Of a DNA stretch of 64,000 bases, positions 45,577-54,898 are shown piece by piece. The notes under the pieces are model-generated. The model ran no database searches, was not told the origin of the DNA, and saw only the letters and a program-made list of their open reading frames with translations. The translations under genes were made by a program, and so were the position numbers. How positions within the stretch are numbered: the stretch's first letter is position 1; every line of letters starts with the position of its first letter. This stretch comes from Bacillota bacterium (GTDB lineage: Bacteria > Bacillota > Clostridia > Lachnospirales > Lachnospiraceae). Location of the stretch: assembly GCA_023421505.1 (NCBI GenBank), contig JAEZTJ010000067.1, positions 24,111 to 88,110 on the forward strand, written 5' to 3'.

Positions 45577-45972
45577 TTATCTCACTTGCATGTTTTGACA
45601 GAATTCCTTGATACAATGATTTTTTTCTTTATTAAAGCAATTATGCCTACATCCCTTTCCGCAGCATTCACCGTTATGCTCACATATTATGAATTCGCCT
45701 CCCTCTATGATTAATTTTTTTCCATTGATTAAGGCATCTGCAATTTTATAACGGGCTTCTTCATAAATACCAGTAATTGTAGTCCTTGAAACGACCATCT
45801 GAGCCGCACATTGCTCCTGCGTAAATTTTTCAAAGTCAATTAGTCTAATTGCTTCATATTCATCAATATTAAGAAATACTTCATCGCATAAGGCTGCCTT
45901 CTCTCTGATGGGTTCAAATCCATCCGTTTGTGGCATAGAACAAATCCGCCTGCATTTTCTTGGCCTTGGCAT
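45577..45972 (-). CDS. DUF134 family putative DNA-binding protein
   Basis: 131 aa from MPRPRKCRRI (ATG 45972, SD AAGGAGT). Upstream residues in the longer frame are not conserved. The core EVFLNIDEYEAIRLIDFEK and TQEQCAAQMVVSRTTITGIYEEAR is a helix-turn-helix of sigma-70-region-4 type. The C-terminus is cysteine-rich (CEHNGECCGKGCRHNC) and may bind a metal cluster. Usual genomic partner of NifX-like proteins, as here. The two genes are now separated by a truncated MITE. Confidence 0.87.
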   Translation of the reverse strand: MPRPRKCRRICSMPQTDGFEPIREKAALCDEVFLNIDEYEAIRLIDFEKFTQEQCAAQMVVSRTTITGIYEEARYKIADALINGKKLIIEGGEFIICEHNGECCGKGCRHNCFNKEKNHCIKEFCQNMQVR

Positions 45973-46143
45973 ATACTTACTCCTTCTTTCTACTAATATC
46001 ATTTATTATACTTCATTTCCGACATATGTCAATAATAAATAGCTTGAATTTGGAAACATTTATTTGATTTGTCATCCTTTATTCTCTTTACAGTAGTTAT
46101 CTTTTGTGACATTATTACAGTAGCTTTTATTATTTTATGATAA

Positions 46144-46177
46144 CATAACATATCTGCTCTTTGAATTAGTTTGTACC
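46144..46177 (-). repeat. 33-bp dispersed repeat, copy 3
   Basis: The reverse complement reads GGTACAAACTAATTCAAAGA then GCAGATATGTTATG, matching copies 1 and 2. It lies 80 bases upstream of the rhodanese lipoprotein gene. Confidence 0.65.
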
Positions 46178-46257
46178 AAACATGCTTGCACACTTTGGTT
46201 ATGCAGGTACAAGCTTTGAGGTATAAGTCAATATATATAGAAAAGAAGGGAGTTTCA

Positions 46258-46671
46258 ATGCAAACAAGAGTTTTATTCCTATTTTTTATCCTCACAACAG
46301 CCATATTATTAAGTGGATGCGGTACGAAAGAAAAAGCTCCTGATTATAATAAAATATCAGGCAAAGAGGCGAAAGAAATGATGGATAATGACAGTACTAT
46401 TACTATTTTAGATGTAAGAACAGAGGAAGAATATAACACAGGTCATATCGAAGGTGCTATCCTCCTACCCGATTCTGAAATTCTAGAAAAAGCGGAAGCA
46501 ACCTTGACTGATAAATCTGCTACCATCTTGATATACTGCCGCAGCGGCCGCAGAAGTGCCCTTGCTGCCGCTGATCTTATTAAGCTTGGCTATAAAAATG
46601 TGTATGACTTTGGGGGTATCATCGATTGGGAATATGATTTGATTCTTGCTCCCAAAAATCAGGATAGGTAG
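46258..46671 (+). CDS. Rhodanese-domain lipoprotein
   Basis: 137 aa from ATG 46258 (SD GGGAG). The open frame extends upstream, but those residues are not protein-like. Signal peptide with lipobox LLSGC (~17-21), then a single rhodanese domain: ILDVRTEEEYNTGHIEGAILLP and active-site loop IYCRSGRRSALAA. Expected to be anchored outside the membrane and to carry persulfide sulfur. Its 3' end overlaps the convergent C45 hydrolase gene by 53 bp. Confidence 0.88.
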   Translation: MQTRVLFLFFILTTAILLSGCGTKEKAPDYNKISGKEAKEMMDNDSTITILDVRTEEEYNTGHIEGAILLPDSEILEKAEATLTDKSATILIYCRSGRRSALAAADLIKLGYKNVYDFGGIIDWEYDLILAPKNQDR

Positions 46672-47749
46672 ACTCATTGGGTAAGATAGCAGTAAATGTG
46701 TTAATACCGACAGGATTATTTATATGGAAGGTTTTCCACTGATTAACACTTGGTGATCCAAAACATATATTGGCCTCAGACTCCATAGGATCAAATACGA
46801 TAGACCATAATGTACCCATACCATCTTTATAATGATGACAGCAAACTCCATCCGGCATAGTAGTTGATAATATGTTCTTCAGTTCTGTTAGAGAGATTTT
46901 CGGTAATGCTGCTTCAATATAAGCTTTTATTGCTTTATACCTTGTTATAGAATGTCTAACTCTTGGAAACCCAAGCTTTATCATATCTGGAATATTATAG
47001 TGATTTGTTGAAAACAAGTATTTATCCTCATAGGTATCTCCGGCCCTCTTTATTGCCTTTTTTGAAGCTGCTGCCTCTATTAAAGCAGCATCACCATAAC
47101 GGTCTATTATCATAAAATTTCTATAATCCGCAACCTTCATTGAAGCAAATACTTTAATCGCTTCTTTCACCGTTTTGCAATTATTAAGAAGAGCCCTCAC
47201 TATAACTGGGAATACAAAACCCTCTTCCTTATAGTTCGGATTAATTACTCCAGATGATGTTGTAATACATAATCCATGTTCATTCATGCCATCAAATCTA
47301 CCAAAGATCTGACAGCCAAAACCGATCTGCTTGTATTGTCCTTTAATACGTGTTTCAATCAGAATTGGCTTATCCTCCCAACTATAATCATAATTTCTTC
47401 CTAAATATGTGTGACCCTTCTCAGTAATTGAAGGCGTTAATGCGATATGACTGCAGTTACCTATTCTATGCTGTAAAAATGCAAAATAATAAACCACATC
47501 ATCAGCATTTGCTCCTATTGCATCAGCAAATCCTTTTATCTCTTCATTCGTACCAGGACAGAATTTATCATATAGCTCCATGACTCTAGCGATCTGATCC
47601 TTTGAAAGCTTACTCCTCCCAAAGAACGGTGAAGTCATTTCCTGAATAAATACTTTGTCAGCTTTGAGTAAATTACCTAGCTGCTCCCCTGCTTCATATG
47701 CGGTACCTTCTACTACACAATGTTTAAACTCCATAACTTTACTTTCCAT
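46619..47749 (-). CDS. C45-type autoproteolytic N-terminal-nucleophile hydrolase
   Basis: 376 aa of the acyl-CoA:6-aminopenicillanate acyltransferase-like (peptidase C45) family. The pro-segment ends before Cys99 (GNCSHIALTP), which would become the nucleophile after self-cleavage. YLGRNYDYSW, FGRFDGMNEHGLCITTSSG and FSTNHY are conserved NTN features. The substrate is an amide or acyl-amine of unknown type. SD AGGAGG. The C-terminal ~17 codons overlap the rhodanese gene on the other strand. Confidence 0.87.
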   Translation of the reverse strand: MESKVMEFKHCVVEGTAYEAGEQLGNLLKADKVFIQEMTSPFFGRSKLSKDQIARVMELYDKFCPGTNEEIKGFADAIGANADDVVYYFAFLQHRIGNCSHIALTPSITEKGHTYLGRNYDYSWEDKPILIETRIKGQYKQIGFGCQIFGRFDGMNEHGLCITTSSGVINPNYKEEGFVFPVIVRALLNNCKTVKEAIKVFASMKVADYRNFMIIDRYGDAALIEAAASKKAIKRAGDTYEDKYLFSTNHYNIPDMIKLGFPRVRHSITRYKAIKAYIEAALPKISLTELKNILSTTMPDGVCCHHYKDGMGTLWSIVFDPMESEANICFGSPSVNQWKTFHINNPVGINTFTAILPNESTYPDFWEQESNHIPNR

Positions 47750-47947
47750 ATGATAACCTCCTAATATTATGTTTTATACCAATAATTTATTGAGCATTAT
47801 TAATTGTATAGTAAAGTCGTTATTTTTTTTGATGTTTTTTCCCATATTATTCAATATTATTTTATCTTCACCTATTTATAGTAGTATAATATAGTAAGAT
47901 ATTTTGGAAAATTATATCAGTTTAGAGTCAGTACTTGGAGGTTACCG

Positions 47948-48802
47948 GTGAATTATTATTCTCAAATTCAAAAAGCAATTGATTTTATTGAGTTAAATTT
48001 AAAAGAAGATATCGATATCTTATCAGTTGTTGAAATGACACATTTTTCAGTTACGCATTTTTATAGAATTTTCCAGGCTATGGTAGGCGATTCCATCAAA
48101 AATTATATTCAAAAGAGACGATTAAGTAATATTGCTACCGAATTAGTGATAACCGATAAACGCTTAATTGATGTGGCATTTGAATATGGATACAATTCGC
48201 AGGAGGTATTTACCAGAGCATTTACGAAAGCATTTAACATCACACCCGGTAGATATCATGCACAAAAAAGTAAAATTGTTCTATATGAAAAAATTAATGT
48301 TTATGAAAAAATGCTGGCTAATTTAGAAACGAGCTTTTATATAGAGCCGAAGATTATTCTGGATAAAGCTTATAAGCTGATCGGAATGAAGGAAATGCTC
48401 AAACCGGGATCTGATGAAATCAAGAATCTATGGAATACTTTTACTTCGAGAAAATCAGAAGTGAAAAATGTCATTGAACCTAATATCGAACTTGGAATAT
48501 GCGAATATATGCCAAATATAACAGATGAAAGTGAGTTCTCTTATTTTGCTGGAGTTGAAGTAACCGATTTTTGTGATGTTCCAAAATCAATGTTGAGTAA
48601 AACTATAACAAATTTTAAATATGCAGTCTTCACTCATAAAGGCCCCTTAACTATGCTAAAAGATACCTACAACTTCATATATGGAGTGTGGTTACCTCAA
48701 TCAGGATATGAATTAGCGGAAGCAGACACTATAGAATTATATGACAATCGATTAACAACAGCTGAAGCTGAATTTGATATTCATATACCGCTACAATATT
48801 AA
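47948..48802 (+). CDS. AraC family regulator with GyrI-like effector domain
   Basis: 284 aa, GTG start behind TTGGAGG. The N-terminal AraC double HTH (~8-108: VVEMTHFSVTHFYRIFQAMV, DVAFEYGYNSQEVFTRAF) is followed by a GyrI-like ligand-binding domain (~125-284), the architecture of Rob/BmrR-related drug-responsive regulators. Divergent from the C45 hydrolase, which is a candidate target. Confidence 0.9.
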   Translation: MNYYSQIQKAIDFIELNLKEDIDILSVVEMTHFSVTHFYRIFQAMVGDSIKNYIQKRRLSNIATELVITDKRLIDVAFEYGYNSQEVFTRAFTKAFNITPGRYHAQKSKIVLYEKINVYEKMLANLETSFYIEPKIILDKAYKLIGMKEMLKPGSDEIKNLWNTFTSRKSEVKNVIEPNIELGICEYMPNITDESEFSYFAGVEVTDFCDVPKSMLSKTITNFKYAVFTHKGPLTMLKDTYNFIYGVWLPQSGYELAEADTIELYDNRLTTAEAEFDIHIPLQY

Positions 48803-48856
48803 GCAGGCTAAAACTGTTCCCAACAACCTCTGTGCTTGGACAGAATCCGATCGTGC

Positions 48857-48893
48857 ATGAAAGCACCTGCCTCAAAAAGGTAGGTGCTTTCAT
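48857..48893 (+). terminator. Terminator after the AraC-GyrI gene
   Basis: ATGAAAGCACCTGCC (48857-48871) pairs with GGTAGGTGCTTTCAT (48879-48893), followed by TACTTAC. The strong stem compensates for a poor T-run. Confidence 0.72.
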
Positions 48894-48941
48894 TACTTAC
48901 TCACCAGTTGTCTTGTAATGTTACGAATTATATATTATGGA

Positions 48942-49358
48942 TTAATCTATTATTACATTTTTTCCTTCCTCACTTAACTTTCTTAAGGAGGAAAGCATTT
49001 GATTTATTTCTTCATCAGAATGTCTTTCCCAGGAACCTAATTCGGCTATTATTTTCAAAGGAGATTTAGACCTATAAGAACGAGTTGGATTTCCAGGAAA
49101 TCTTTTGTCAGTTAAGTTCGGGTCATTTTCAAATTCGCCTAATGGTTCAATAATATAAATTCTTTCTTTTGAATTAGATGTCGCTAATTCAGCGCCCCAC
49201 TTAGCAGCATTCAATGTTGCAGTAAAATAAATATAGTTAGATTTTTTATTTTGGTAATTTGATAAGTGTTGCGGTTCTAATAAATCTCCAATTTTTAGTT
49301 CTGCTTTCGTACCATGAAAAAAAGGACCATAATCTAATACATCTTTGTTGTCATTCAT
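48942..49358 (-). CDS. arr: Arr family NAD-dependent rifampin ADP-ribosyltransferase
   Basis: 138 aa, full family length. YGPFFHGTKAELKIGDLL (H15), NYIYFTATLNAAKWGAELA (Y44) and DPNLTDKRFPGNPTRSYRS are the Arr signature, and the last contains the acidic catalytic region. Arr inactivates rifamycins by ADP-ribosylating the ansa-chain hydroxyl. Chromosomal arr genes are common, so clinical resistance should not be assumed. It has SD AAAGGAG, stands alone and has a MITE 31 bp upstream, which may affect expression. Confidence 0.92.
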   Translation of the reverse strand: MNDNKDVLDYGPFFHGTKAELKIGDLLEPQHLSNYQNKKSNYIYFTATLNAAKWGAELATSNSKERIYIIEPLGEFENDPNLTDKRFPGNPTRSYRSKSPLKIIAELGSWERHSDEEINQMLSSLRKLSEEGKNVIID

Positions 49359-49389
49359 GCTGATCCACTCCTTTTATATTTTAAAGTTC

Positions 49390-49542
49390 ATAGGTAATTG
49401 CGAAACTCATTAATTGTAAGTATTGTATACACAGCATATACTATTCCGGAGCGGAAGTTAAGCTCATAGGAGCGTTGGAGCGAAGGAATAGTATATGCTG
49501 TGTATACAATTAGTAAAACTATATCGTTTCGCAATTACCTAT
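49390..49542. repeat. MITE family reference copy, full palindrome
   Basis: 153 bp from ATAGGTAATTGCGAAAC to GTTTCGCAATTACCTAT with arms of about 55-60 bp that are nearly perfect inverted repeats (for example ATTGTATACACAGCATATAC and its complement). They flank a conserved unpaired centre (CGGAAGTTAAG...GGAGCGTTGGAGCGAAGGA). Related copies lie at 3698, 42694 and 45446. No transposase in the window. Confidence 0.85.
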
Positions 49543-49776
49543 TTAAAATTCACATTAGTCTGTTTTAATCCGTTTCATAACTCTAACATAACTTCGTCTC
49601 GAAAAACAGTCTTGTTTTGGATGGTTATGTATGATATTATTAAGATGTAAGAAAGGTGGCTATGCGCATGCATAACCACCTTTTTCTTTATACCAAACTT
49701 TATAGGACTTATAACCTGTCCTTTCATTAGGTAGTTGTATCTAGCCCTACAATAAGCTTTCCCATCATCAATTTAT

Positions 49777-50877
49777 TTACTCATACATTTTGCTTCTTTT
49801 TCGAGAACAGATGATACTCTGAAGTACAATAAAGAAGCAGAGCATTGCCGCACGTGTGATCTGCGGCCACCACGGATCCTGACTGCCGATTGCGGTAACT
49901 ACTAGTAATACAATACCACTTGTCAATACGCCAAATAGCGTACCGAAAATATTACCTACACCACCGGTAAGTAGAGTTCCGCCAATAATGGACGCGGCAA
50001 TAGCATCCATTTCAAGGCCTGTTGCCTGTTGAACAGAGCCGGACCGTGTGTGAAAAAGGTATAGGAAACCACCGATACCTGCCAACAGACCACAAAGCAA
50101 ATGGGCATAAAACCTGGTTCTCTTTACGTTAATACCAAGCATCAAAGCACTTTGCGAATTCCCACCCACAGCGTAAAAGCTGCGTCCTAGCTTTGTTTTC
50201 TTTAATAACCAGAACATCAGACAGACTATAATAAGAGCTACAATAACACCATATTCCAGCTTTGATTGTATAAAAATACCTTTCCTGTTGACATCGCCTA
50301 AAAAGGGAATCTGTATTCGTGCAGCAGACAACTTCTCAAAACCCTCGTTATCAACCTGTATCTGATTGACCTCTATTAGGGCAACTAAACCACGACCCAA
50401 AAACATACCTGCCAGGGTAACAATAAAGGGCTGCAGCTCCAGATACGCAACTAGAAACCCTTGTATTGCACCGAACGCCAGACCGATCACCAAGGCCAGT
50501 ATAAGAGAGGTAAAAAAGTTGAAGCCATAATTGTTAAGACAAACGATACAGGAGGTACATATCAGTGCGGTGGAGCCACCTACGGAAATATCAATACTGC
50601 CTGTTATCATTACAATCGAAAGTCCGCAGGCAATTACAATCAGCGCGGCGTTTTCGTTGAAGAGATTAAAGAACATCTGAATCTTGCTGAAACCTTTATC
50701 TCCAAGGAAAACCATAGAGAGTGCATAGATTGCTATAAACAGAGAAACAGTAATTGTCAGTAAGAAAGCTGTATCAGTGAAAGACTCTCCTCGCTTCAGC
50801 TTGTTCAAAATAATACTGGTACTGTCCGTATTCCTAGCTTTATTCATGTTAAGCAAACTAACCACGCTCCTTTCCAT
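49777..50877 (-). CDS. yjfF: YjfF-like sugar ABC transporter permease
   Basis: 366 aa, 8-10 membrane segments, with the RbsC/BPD_transp_2 motif near IIGGTLLTGGVGNIFGTLFG. Second permease of the galactofuranose-type importer. Its start lies inside the preceding permease gene. M1 has no clear SD, and a TTG a few codons downstream is near AAAGGAG, so the start is uncertain. Last gene of the seven-gene module. Confidence 0.85.
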   Translation of the reverse strand: MERSVVSLLNMNKARNTDSTSIILNKLKRGESFTDTAFLLTITVSLFIAIYALSMVFLGDKGFSKIQMFFNLFNENAALIVIACGLSIVMITGSIDISVGGSTALICTSCIVCLNNYGFNFFTSLILALVIGLAFGAIQGFLVAYLELQPFIVTLAGMFLGRGLVALIEVNQIQVDNEGFEKLSAARIQIPFLGDVNRKGIFIQSKLEYGVIVALIIVCLMFWLLKKTKLGRSFYAVGGNSQSALMLGINVKRTRFYAHLLCGLLAGIGGFLYLFHTRSGSVQQATGLEMDAIAASIIGGTLLTGGVGNIFGTLFGVLTSGIVLLVVTAIGSQDPWWPQITRAAMLCFFIVLQSIICSRKRSKMYE

Positions 50878-51964
50878 CGACTGCAGTCAATTTAGAACCC
50901 CCAACTTTACTACCGAAAAAGCTTTTGATAATCGGTGATTGGATTGCTACAAGTAGAATAATAATTACGGCCTTGAAGACGGGAACAGCATTGGTATTGA
51001 CATTGAGCGTGGTCAACATAGAGGTCAGAGTCTGGATGGTATATGCTCCAATAATCGATCCTACCATATTGAATTTGCCGCCACCGAGTGAATTGCCGCC
51101 AAGGGCAACTGCTAAGATAACATCCATCTCAATGTTAGGGACTATCGTATATGGATTTACAGTCTGCACCCTGCTTGACTGGACGAATCCGGCAATCCCT
51201 ACCAAAAAGCCCAAAATAACAAAGGTCATAAACTTAATCAGCGCAGGATTAAGACCGTTTAAGCTCGAGGATTTATCATTGATACCTACCGCCTTAGTGT
51301 ATAGACCAAGGTTCGTTTTTTTCAGTGCAAGGAATGTTACTGCAACGACAGCAATTGTAATAAATATTGGCGTCGGAATAGGGCATCCCGGAATAAAGTT
51401 CCCGGAATATCCAAACGAAGCAACAGCTTTGGGCTTAAGTCCACCCATAGCCATAGAGCCTATCGATCGGCCCGCTGTAAAAAGAATGAGCGTTGCCACC
51501 ATAGGCTGTATATTGAACTTAGAAACCAGAATACCATTAAAGGCTCCGCAAGCCATACCGGCTAGACAGCCAAGTAAGAGTGCAACGATAATCGGTGCAT
51601 GCAAATTTGTTGGTTGGGTTTCGCTCCCGCACAGGACTCGCATAATAACCCCGCCAACTATTGCAATTGTAGCACCTACACTGATATCCTGACCTCTGGA
51701 AGAAGCCGTAACAAGCGTCATTCCGATAGAAAGAATAACAAGTTCAGCAGCGTTATTGAGGATATTGATTAAATTCCCTATCAATACCGGATTACCAATG
51801 CTATCTCTGCCCAAGCTAATTCTTAAGAAGCTCGGCTTGATAAACACATTGATTATTAATAAAAAGGCAAGAAATGCAATGGGGATAAACAATCTATGCC
51901 TGATCATTGCTTTAAAAACCGATGCTGAATTACCGGTATCAAGTTTATTATTGTTTTTGGACAT
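50858..51964 (-). CDS. ytfT: YtfT-like sugar ABC transporter permease
   Basis: 368 aa, 8-10 membrane segments with ALGGNSLGGGKFNMVGSIIG, the permease motif that contacts the ATPase. Pairs with the YjfF-like permease. Starts within the last codons of the ATPase gene (17-bp overlap) behind GGGGGAG. Confidence 0.87.
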   Translation of the reverse strand: MSKNNNKLDTGNSASVFKAMIRHRLFIPIAFLAFLLIINVFIKPSFLRISLGRDSIGNPVLIGNLINILNNAAELVILSIGMTLVTASSRGQDISVGATIAIVGGVIMRVLCGSETQPTNLHAPIIVALLLGCLAGMACGAFNGILVSKFNIQPMVATLILFTAGRSIGSMAMGGLKPKAVASFGYSGNFIPGCPIPTPIFITIAVVAVTFLALKKTNLGLYTKAVGINDKSSSLNGLNPALIKFMTFVILGFLVGIAGFVQSSRVQTVNPYTIVPNIEMDVILAVALGGNSLGGGKFNMVGSIIGAYTIQTLTSMLTTLNVNTNAVPVFKAVIIILLVAIQSPIIKSFFGSKVGGSKLTAVDGKERG

Positions 51965-53474
51965 TTTGACCTACTCCCCCTGCTATCGTATACATTATTT
52001 TATCCTGTGTCATATCATCGCCCTGTAATTCTCCTACTACATATAAATCTCGCATAACAATCAGTCTGGAACAGGTACGAAGCATCTCCTCAATCTCGGA
52101 GGATATAAAGGTAATACTCATACCCTCGGAGGCAAGCTTTAGCACAAGCTTTTGAATTTCCACCTTCGTACCAATATCAATTCCGCGGGTCGGCTCATCA
52201 AGAATAAGGTAATCGGGATGTGTGAGCAGCCAACGGGCAAGAATAACCTTTTGCTGATTTCCTCCGGATAATGAGTTGATGGGAGCATCTGCCGAAGCGG
52301 TTTTTATGCCAAGCATATGGATATATTCATCGGCAAAGGCTTGTGCTTGTGCCTTCGTGAAAGGCTTGAAGAAACCTTTCATAACCTGTAATGCAAGTAT
52401 GATATTTTCTCGGACTGATAAGTCACCAATAATCCCGTCTCGCTTCCGGTCTTCAGAAAGATAACCAATTCCTTTCTTCATGGCTTTTATTGGCGCTGTA
52501 ATGTTAACATTCTCACCCCTAATTCTCAATGTACCATTCGTGACCTTGTCTGCGCCAAAGATTGCACGTACACATTCGCTGCGACCGGAGCCGAGCAGCC
52601 CAGCAAAGCCTGTCACTTCACCCTTATAAGCTTTAAAATTGAACGGTTTTATTCTGGAACTGCTTGAAAGCTCTTCTGCTTCGATTATTACTTCCTTCGA
52701 TTTATCGGTGCTCGTTTGCATTTCGTTATGTAGGTTAGCCAAATCGCCAAGTTCCTTGCCCATCATTTTGGCAATCAGCTCTACTCGGGGTAATTCCATA
52801 ATCTGATACTCTCCGACAAGCTCGCCATTACGCAAAACAGTAATTTTATCACATAACTCGTATACTTGATCGAGAAAATGCGTAACAAATATGATTCCTA
52901 CCCCTCTGCCCTTAAGTTCACGCATCAGAGCAAACAGCTTAGCAACCTCCTGATCATCAAGCGATGAGGTTGGCTCGTCGAGTATTAACACCTTACAGTC
53001 CATATCAATGGCACGAGCAATCGCTACCATCTGTTGAACCGCTATGGAACAGTTTGACAATTGTTTTGTCGGCTTTACCGATATCCCCAGTCCTTTTAGA
53101 ATGCTTTCTGCTCTTTTGTTGCTCTTCTTCCAATCAATGAATAAATCACCTGTTCTACCAATAAACAAATTCTCGGCAACCGTTAAGTTCGGGCATAATG
53201 TGATTTCCTGATATACTGTGCTTATTCCCAGCTTTTGAGCTTCCTGAGGCGACTTGATAGAAACTGGTTTATTACTGCCTTTAATACAGATTTCTCCGGC
53301 ATCCTTCGTGTATACACCGGTTAAAACCTTTATTAAGGTGGACTTTCCGGCACCGTTCTCGCCCATAAGCGCGTGGATTTCACCTTCTAGTAAAGTAAAA
53401 TCCACGTTCTGTAAGGCCCGAACACCAGGAAAGCTTTTATAAATACCCCTCATTGTAAGTACTGTGTTCTGCAT
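51948..53474 (-). CDS. ytfR: YtfR-like sugar ABC transporter ATP-binding protein
   Basis: 508 aa from ATG 53474. A longer in-frame start at 53531 is unlikely, and the GGAGG site is 16 bases away, leaving the exact start open. Two fused ATPase domains: the first has Walker A GENGAGKST and Walker B VLILDEPTSSLD. The second has a degenerate Walker A GLLGSGRSE but intact LSGGNQQKVILARW and YLILDEPTRGID, as in RbsA/MglA. Energises uptake of a pentose/hexose-type sugar. Confidence 0.9.
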   Translation of the reverse strand: MQNTVLTMRGIYKSFPGVRALQNVDFTLLEGEIHALMGENGAGKSTLIKVLTGVYTKDAGEICIKGSNKPVSIKSPQEAQKLGISTVYQEITLCPNLTVAENLFIGRTGDLFIDWKKSNKRAESILKGLGISVKPTKQLSNCSIAVQQMVAIARAIDMDCKVLILDEPTSSLDDQEVAKLFALMRELKGRGVGIIFVTHFLDQVYELCDKITVLRNGELVGEYQIMELPRVELIAKMMGKELGDLANLHNEMQTSTDKSKEVIIEAEELSSSSRIKPFNFKAYKGEVTGFAGLLGSGRSECVRAIFGADKVTNGTLRIRGENVNITAPIKAMKKGIGYLSEDRKRDGIIGDLSVRENIILALQVMKGFFKPFTKAQAQAFADEYIHMLGIKTASADAPINSLSGGNQQKVILARWLLTHPDYLILDEPTRGIDIGTKVEIQKLVLKLASEGMSITFISSEIEEMLRTCSRLIVMRDLYVVGELQGDDMTQDKIMYTIAGGVGQNVQKQ

Positions 53475-53606
53475 AGTAATAATATTCAAACCTCCGTTCA
53501 GGTATGATATTTCGATATTTCTCTGTCGCATCTGTGCTCCGCATAATGTTCTAATTAATATATTTAGCGTTTATTCTCCATATATTTAACAAACATTATA
53601 CTTGAT

Positions 53607-53662
53607 AAATGCGCGGTGCTAGAATCTGCGAACAATATCCACATACTCGGCGCCGCGCATTT
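53607..53662 (-). terminator. Intra-operon hairpin between ytfQ and ytfR
   Basis: AAATGCGCGGTGC (53607-53619) pairs with GCGCCGCGCATTT (53650-53662) with one G-T pair. No T-run follows on the minus strand, so it more likely protects the 3' end of the binding-protein message or attenuates than fully terminates. Confidence 0.65.
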
Positions 53663-53740
53663 TGATCAACATCTTACCTTTTCATCGTATAGGAAAGGAA
53701 GCAAGCCCTAACAGGCTTTCACTTATCATATCACCATAAA

Positions 53741-54715
53741 TTAATAGGAACGAGCATCAATCATTTCCTGTGTTATAGTTGTACAATCAAATACTTCCTC
53801 ATCAATGTATACATTCTTTTCAACTTTTTCTCCTGCCTCAAGCTTTTTAATAAGCTCCAGAATACGAGGGCCATGGAGAGGATTACACTCTACATCAAGG
53901 TTGAACTTTCCAGCGAGAACATCCTTAAGAGCCCACCCATTTGCATCAAAGGCGATAACCTTTACATCACCGTCCTTACCATATGTAATACCGGCAGCAT
54001 CCATAGCAGCACAAGCGCCACGAGCCATATTATCATTCTCAGCATAGACAATATTGAACTGCGTTCCGCCAGCAATAAGCTCAGCAACTGACTGCTTAGC
54101 AAGTGTTTCGTCCCAACCCAGCATATTCTGGTTGAATACAATTTCCCAGCCGTTTGCTGCTGCACCGTCTTCAATCGCTTTGGAGCGGCCTACCTGAGCA
54201 GTACTGCCTGTTTCGCCGCCAAGCACAACAATCTTGTTTTCAGAGAGTGCTTGCTTCTTGATCCAATCCACAGCCTTATTGCCTTCAGCTACGAAATCCG
54301 AGCATACCATGGCGGTGTAAAGATCCTCTGATAAATCAAGTTCACGGTCAGCCATGATAAAGGGAATTCCAGCCTCCTTAGCGGATTTTGCTACATCCTC
54401 CCAGCCTGTCTTCTGAATTCCTAAGACAACAAGATAGTCTACCTCTTCCTGGATAAGCTGTTGTGCCTGTGAAATCTGTTTATCATGTTTTCCCTCTCCG
54501 AAAACCATTTTCATCTCAAAGCCATCTTCCTTAAAAGCTTTGTCAAAGGACTTCGTGTTTGCTGTACGCCAATCTGACTCGTTCGCATTCGTCTGTACAA
54601 CACCTACAGTAATTTTCCCGTCACCTTTGCTCGCCGTTTCCTTGTCTTTCTTGCCACATGCAGCAAACGAGAACACAAGGGTAACTACCACTAATAAAGA
54701 AATTAATTTCTTCAT
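53741..54715 (-). CDS. ytfQ: YtfQ-like sugar-binding lipoprotein
   Basis: 324 aa. Signal peptide with lipobox FAAC near residue 19-22. Mature type-I periplasmic binding protein fold: VGVVQTNANESDWRTANTKS, VVLGIQKTGWEDVAKSAKEAGIPFIMADRE and IDEEVFDCTTIT. It closely follows the YtfQ (galactofuranose) pattern, where WRTANT and the DRE strand contact the sugar. It begins the transporter half of the module, 180 bp after the membrane sensor gene, and likely has its own promoter. SD AGGAGG. Confidence 0.88.
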   Translation of the reverse strand: MKKLISLLVVVTLVFSFAACGKKDKETASKGDGKITVGVVQTNANESDWRTANTKSFDKAFKEDGFEMKMVFGEGKHDKQISQAQQLIQEEVDYLVVLGIQKTGWEDVAKSAKEAGIPFIMADRELDLSEDLYTAMVCSDFVAEGNKAVDWIKKQALSENKIVVLGGETGSTAQVGRSKAIEDGAAANGWEIVFNQNMLGWDETLAKQSVAELIAGGTQFNIVYAENDNMARGACAAMDAAGITYGKDGDVKVIAFDANGWALKDVLAGKFNLDVECNPLHGPRILELIKKLEAGEKVEKNVYIDEEVFDCTTITQEMIDARSY

Positions 54716-54898
54716 AGATATCTCCTCCTATTATTTTTAACTCAATATATTGAGTTTACTTATATGCAATTCAATTATAGTCAACCTATAAGTATAAAAA
54801 TACGGAGATTATCCCTGCCTTTGTAGTTATTTTTACTGTGTTTCTTCGTCCTTTTATTTTTGGTTAGAATTTCTATGAATTTTGTTTGTTTTTTTCAC

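Noticed and set aside
46029..46304. 91-aa minus-strand open frame upstream of the rhodanese gene
   Set aside because: Overlaps the rhodanese leader and dispersed repeat. No SD and low-complexity content.
50925..51692. 255-aa plus-strand open frame
   Set aside because: Antisense shadow of the YtfT-like permease. No SD and no family features.
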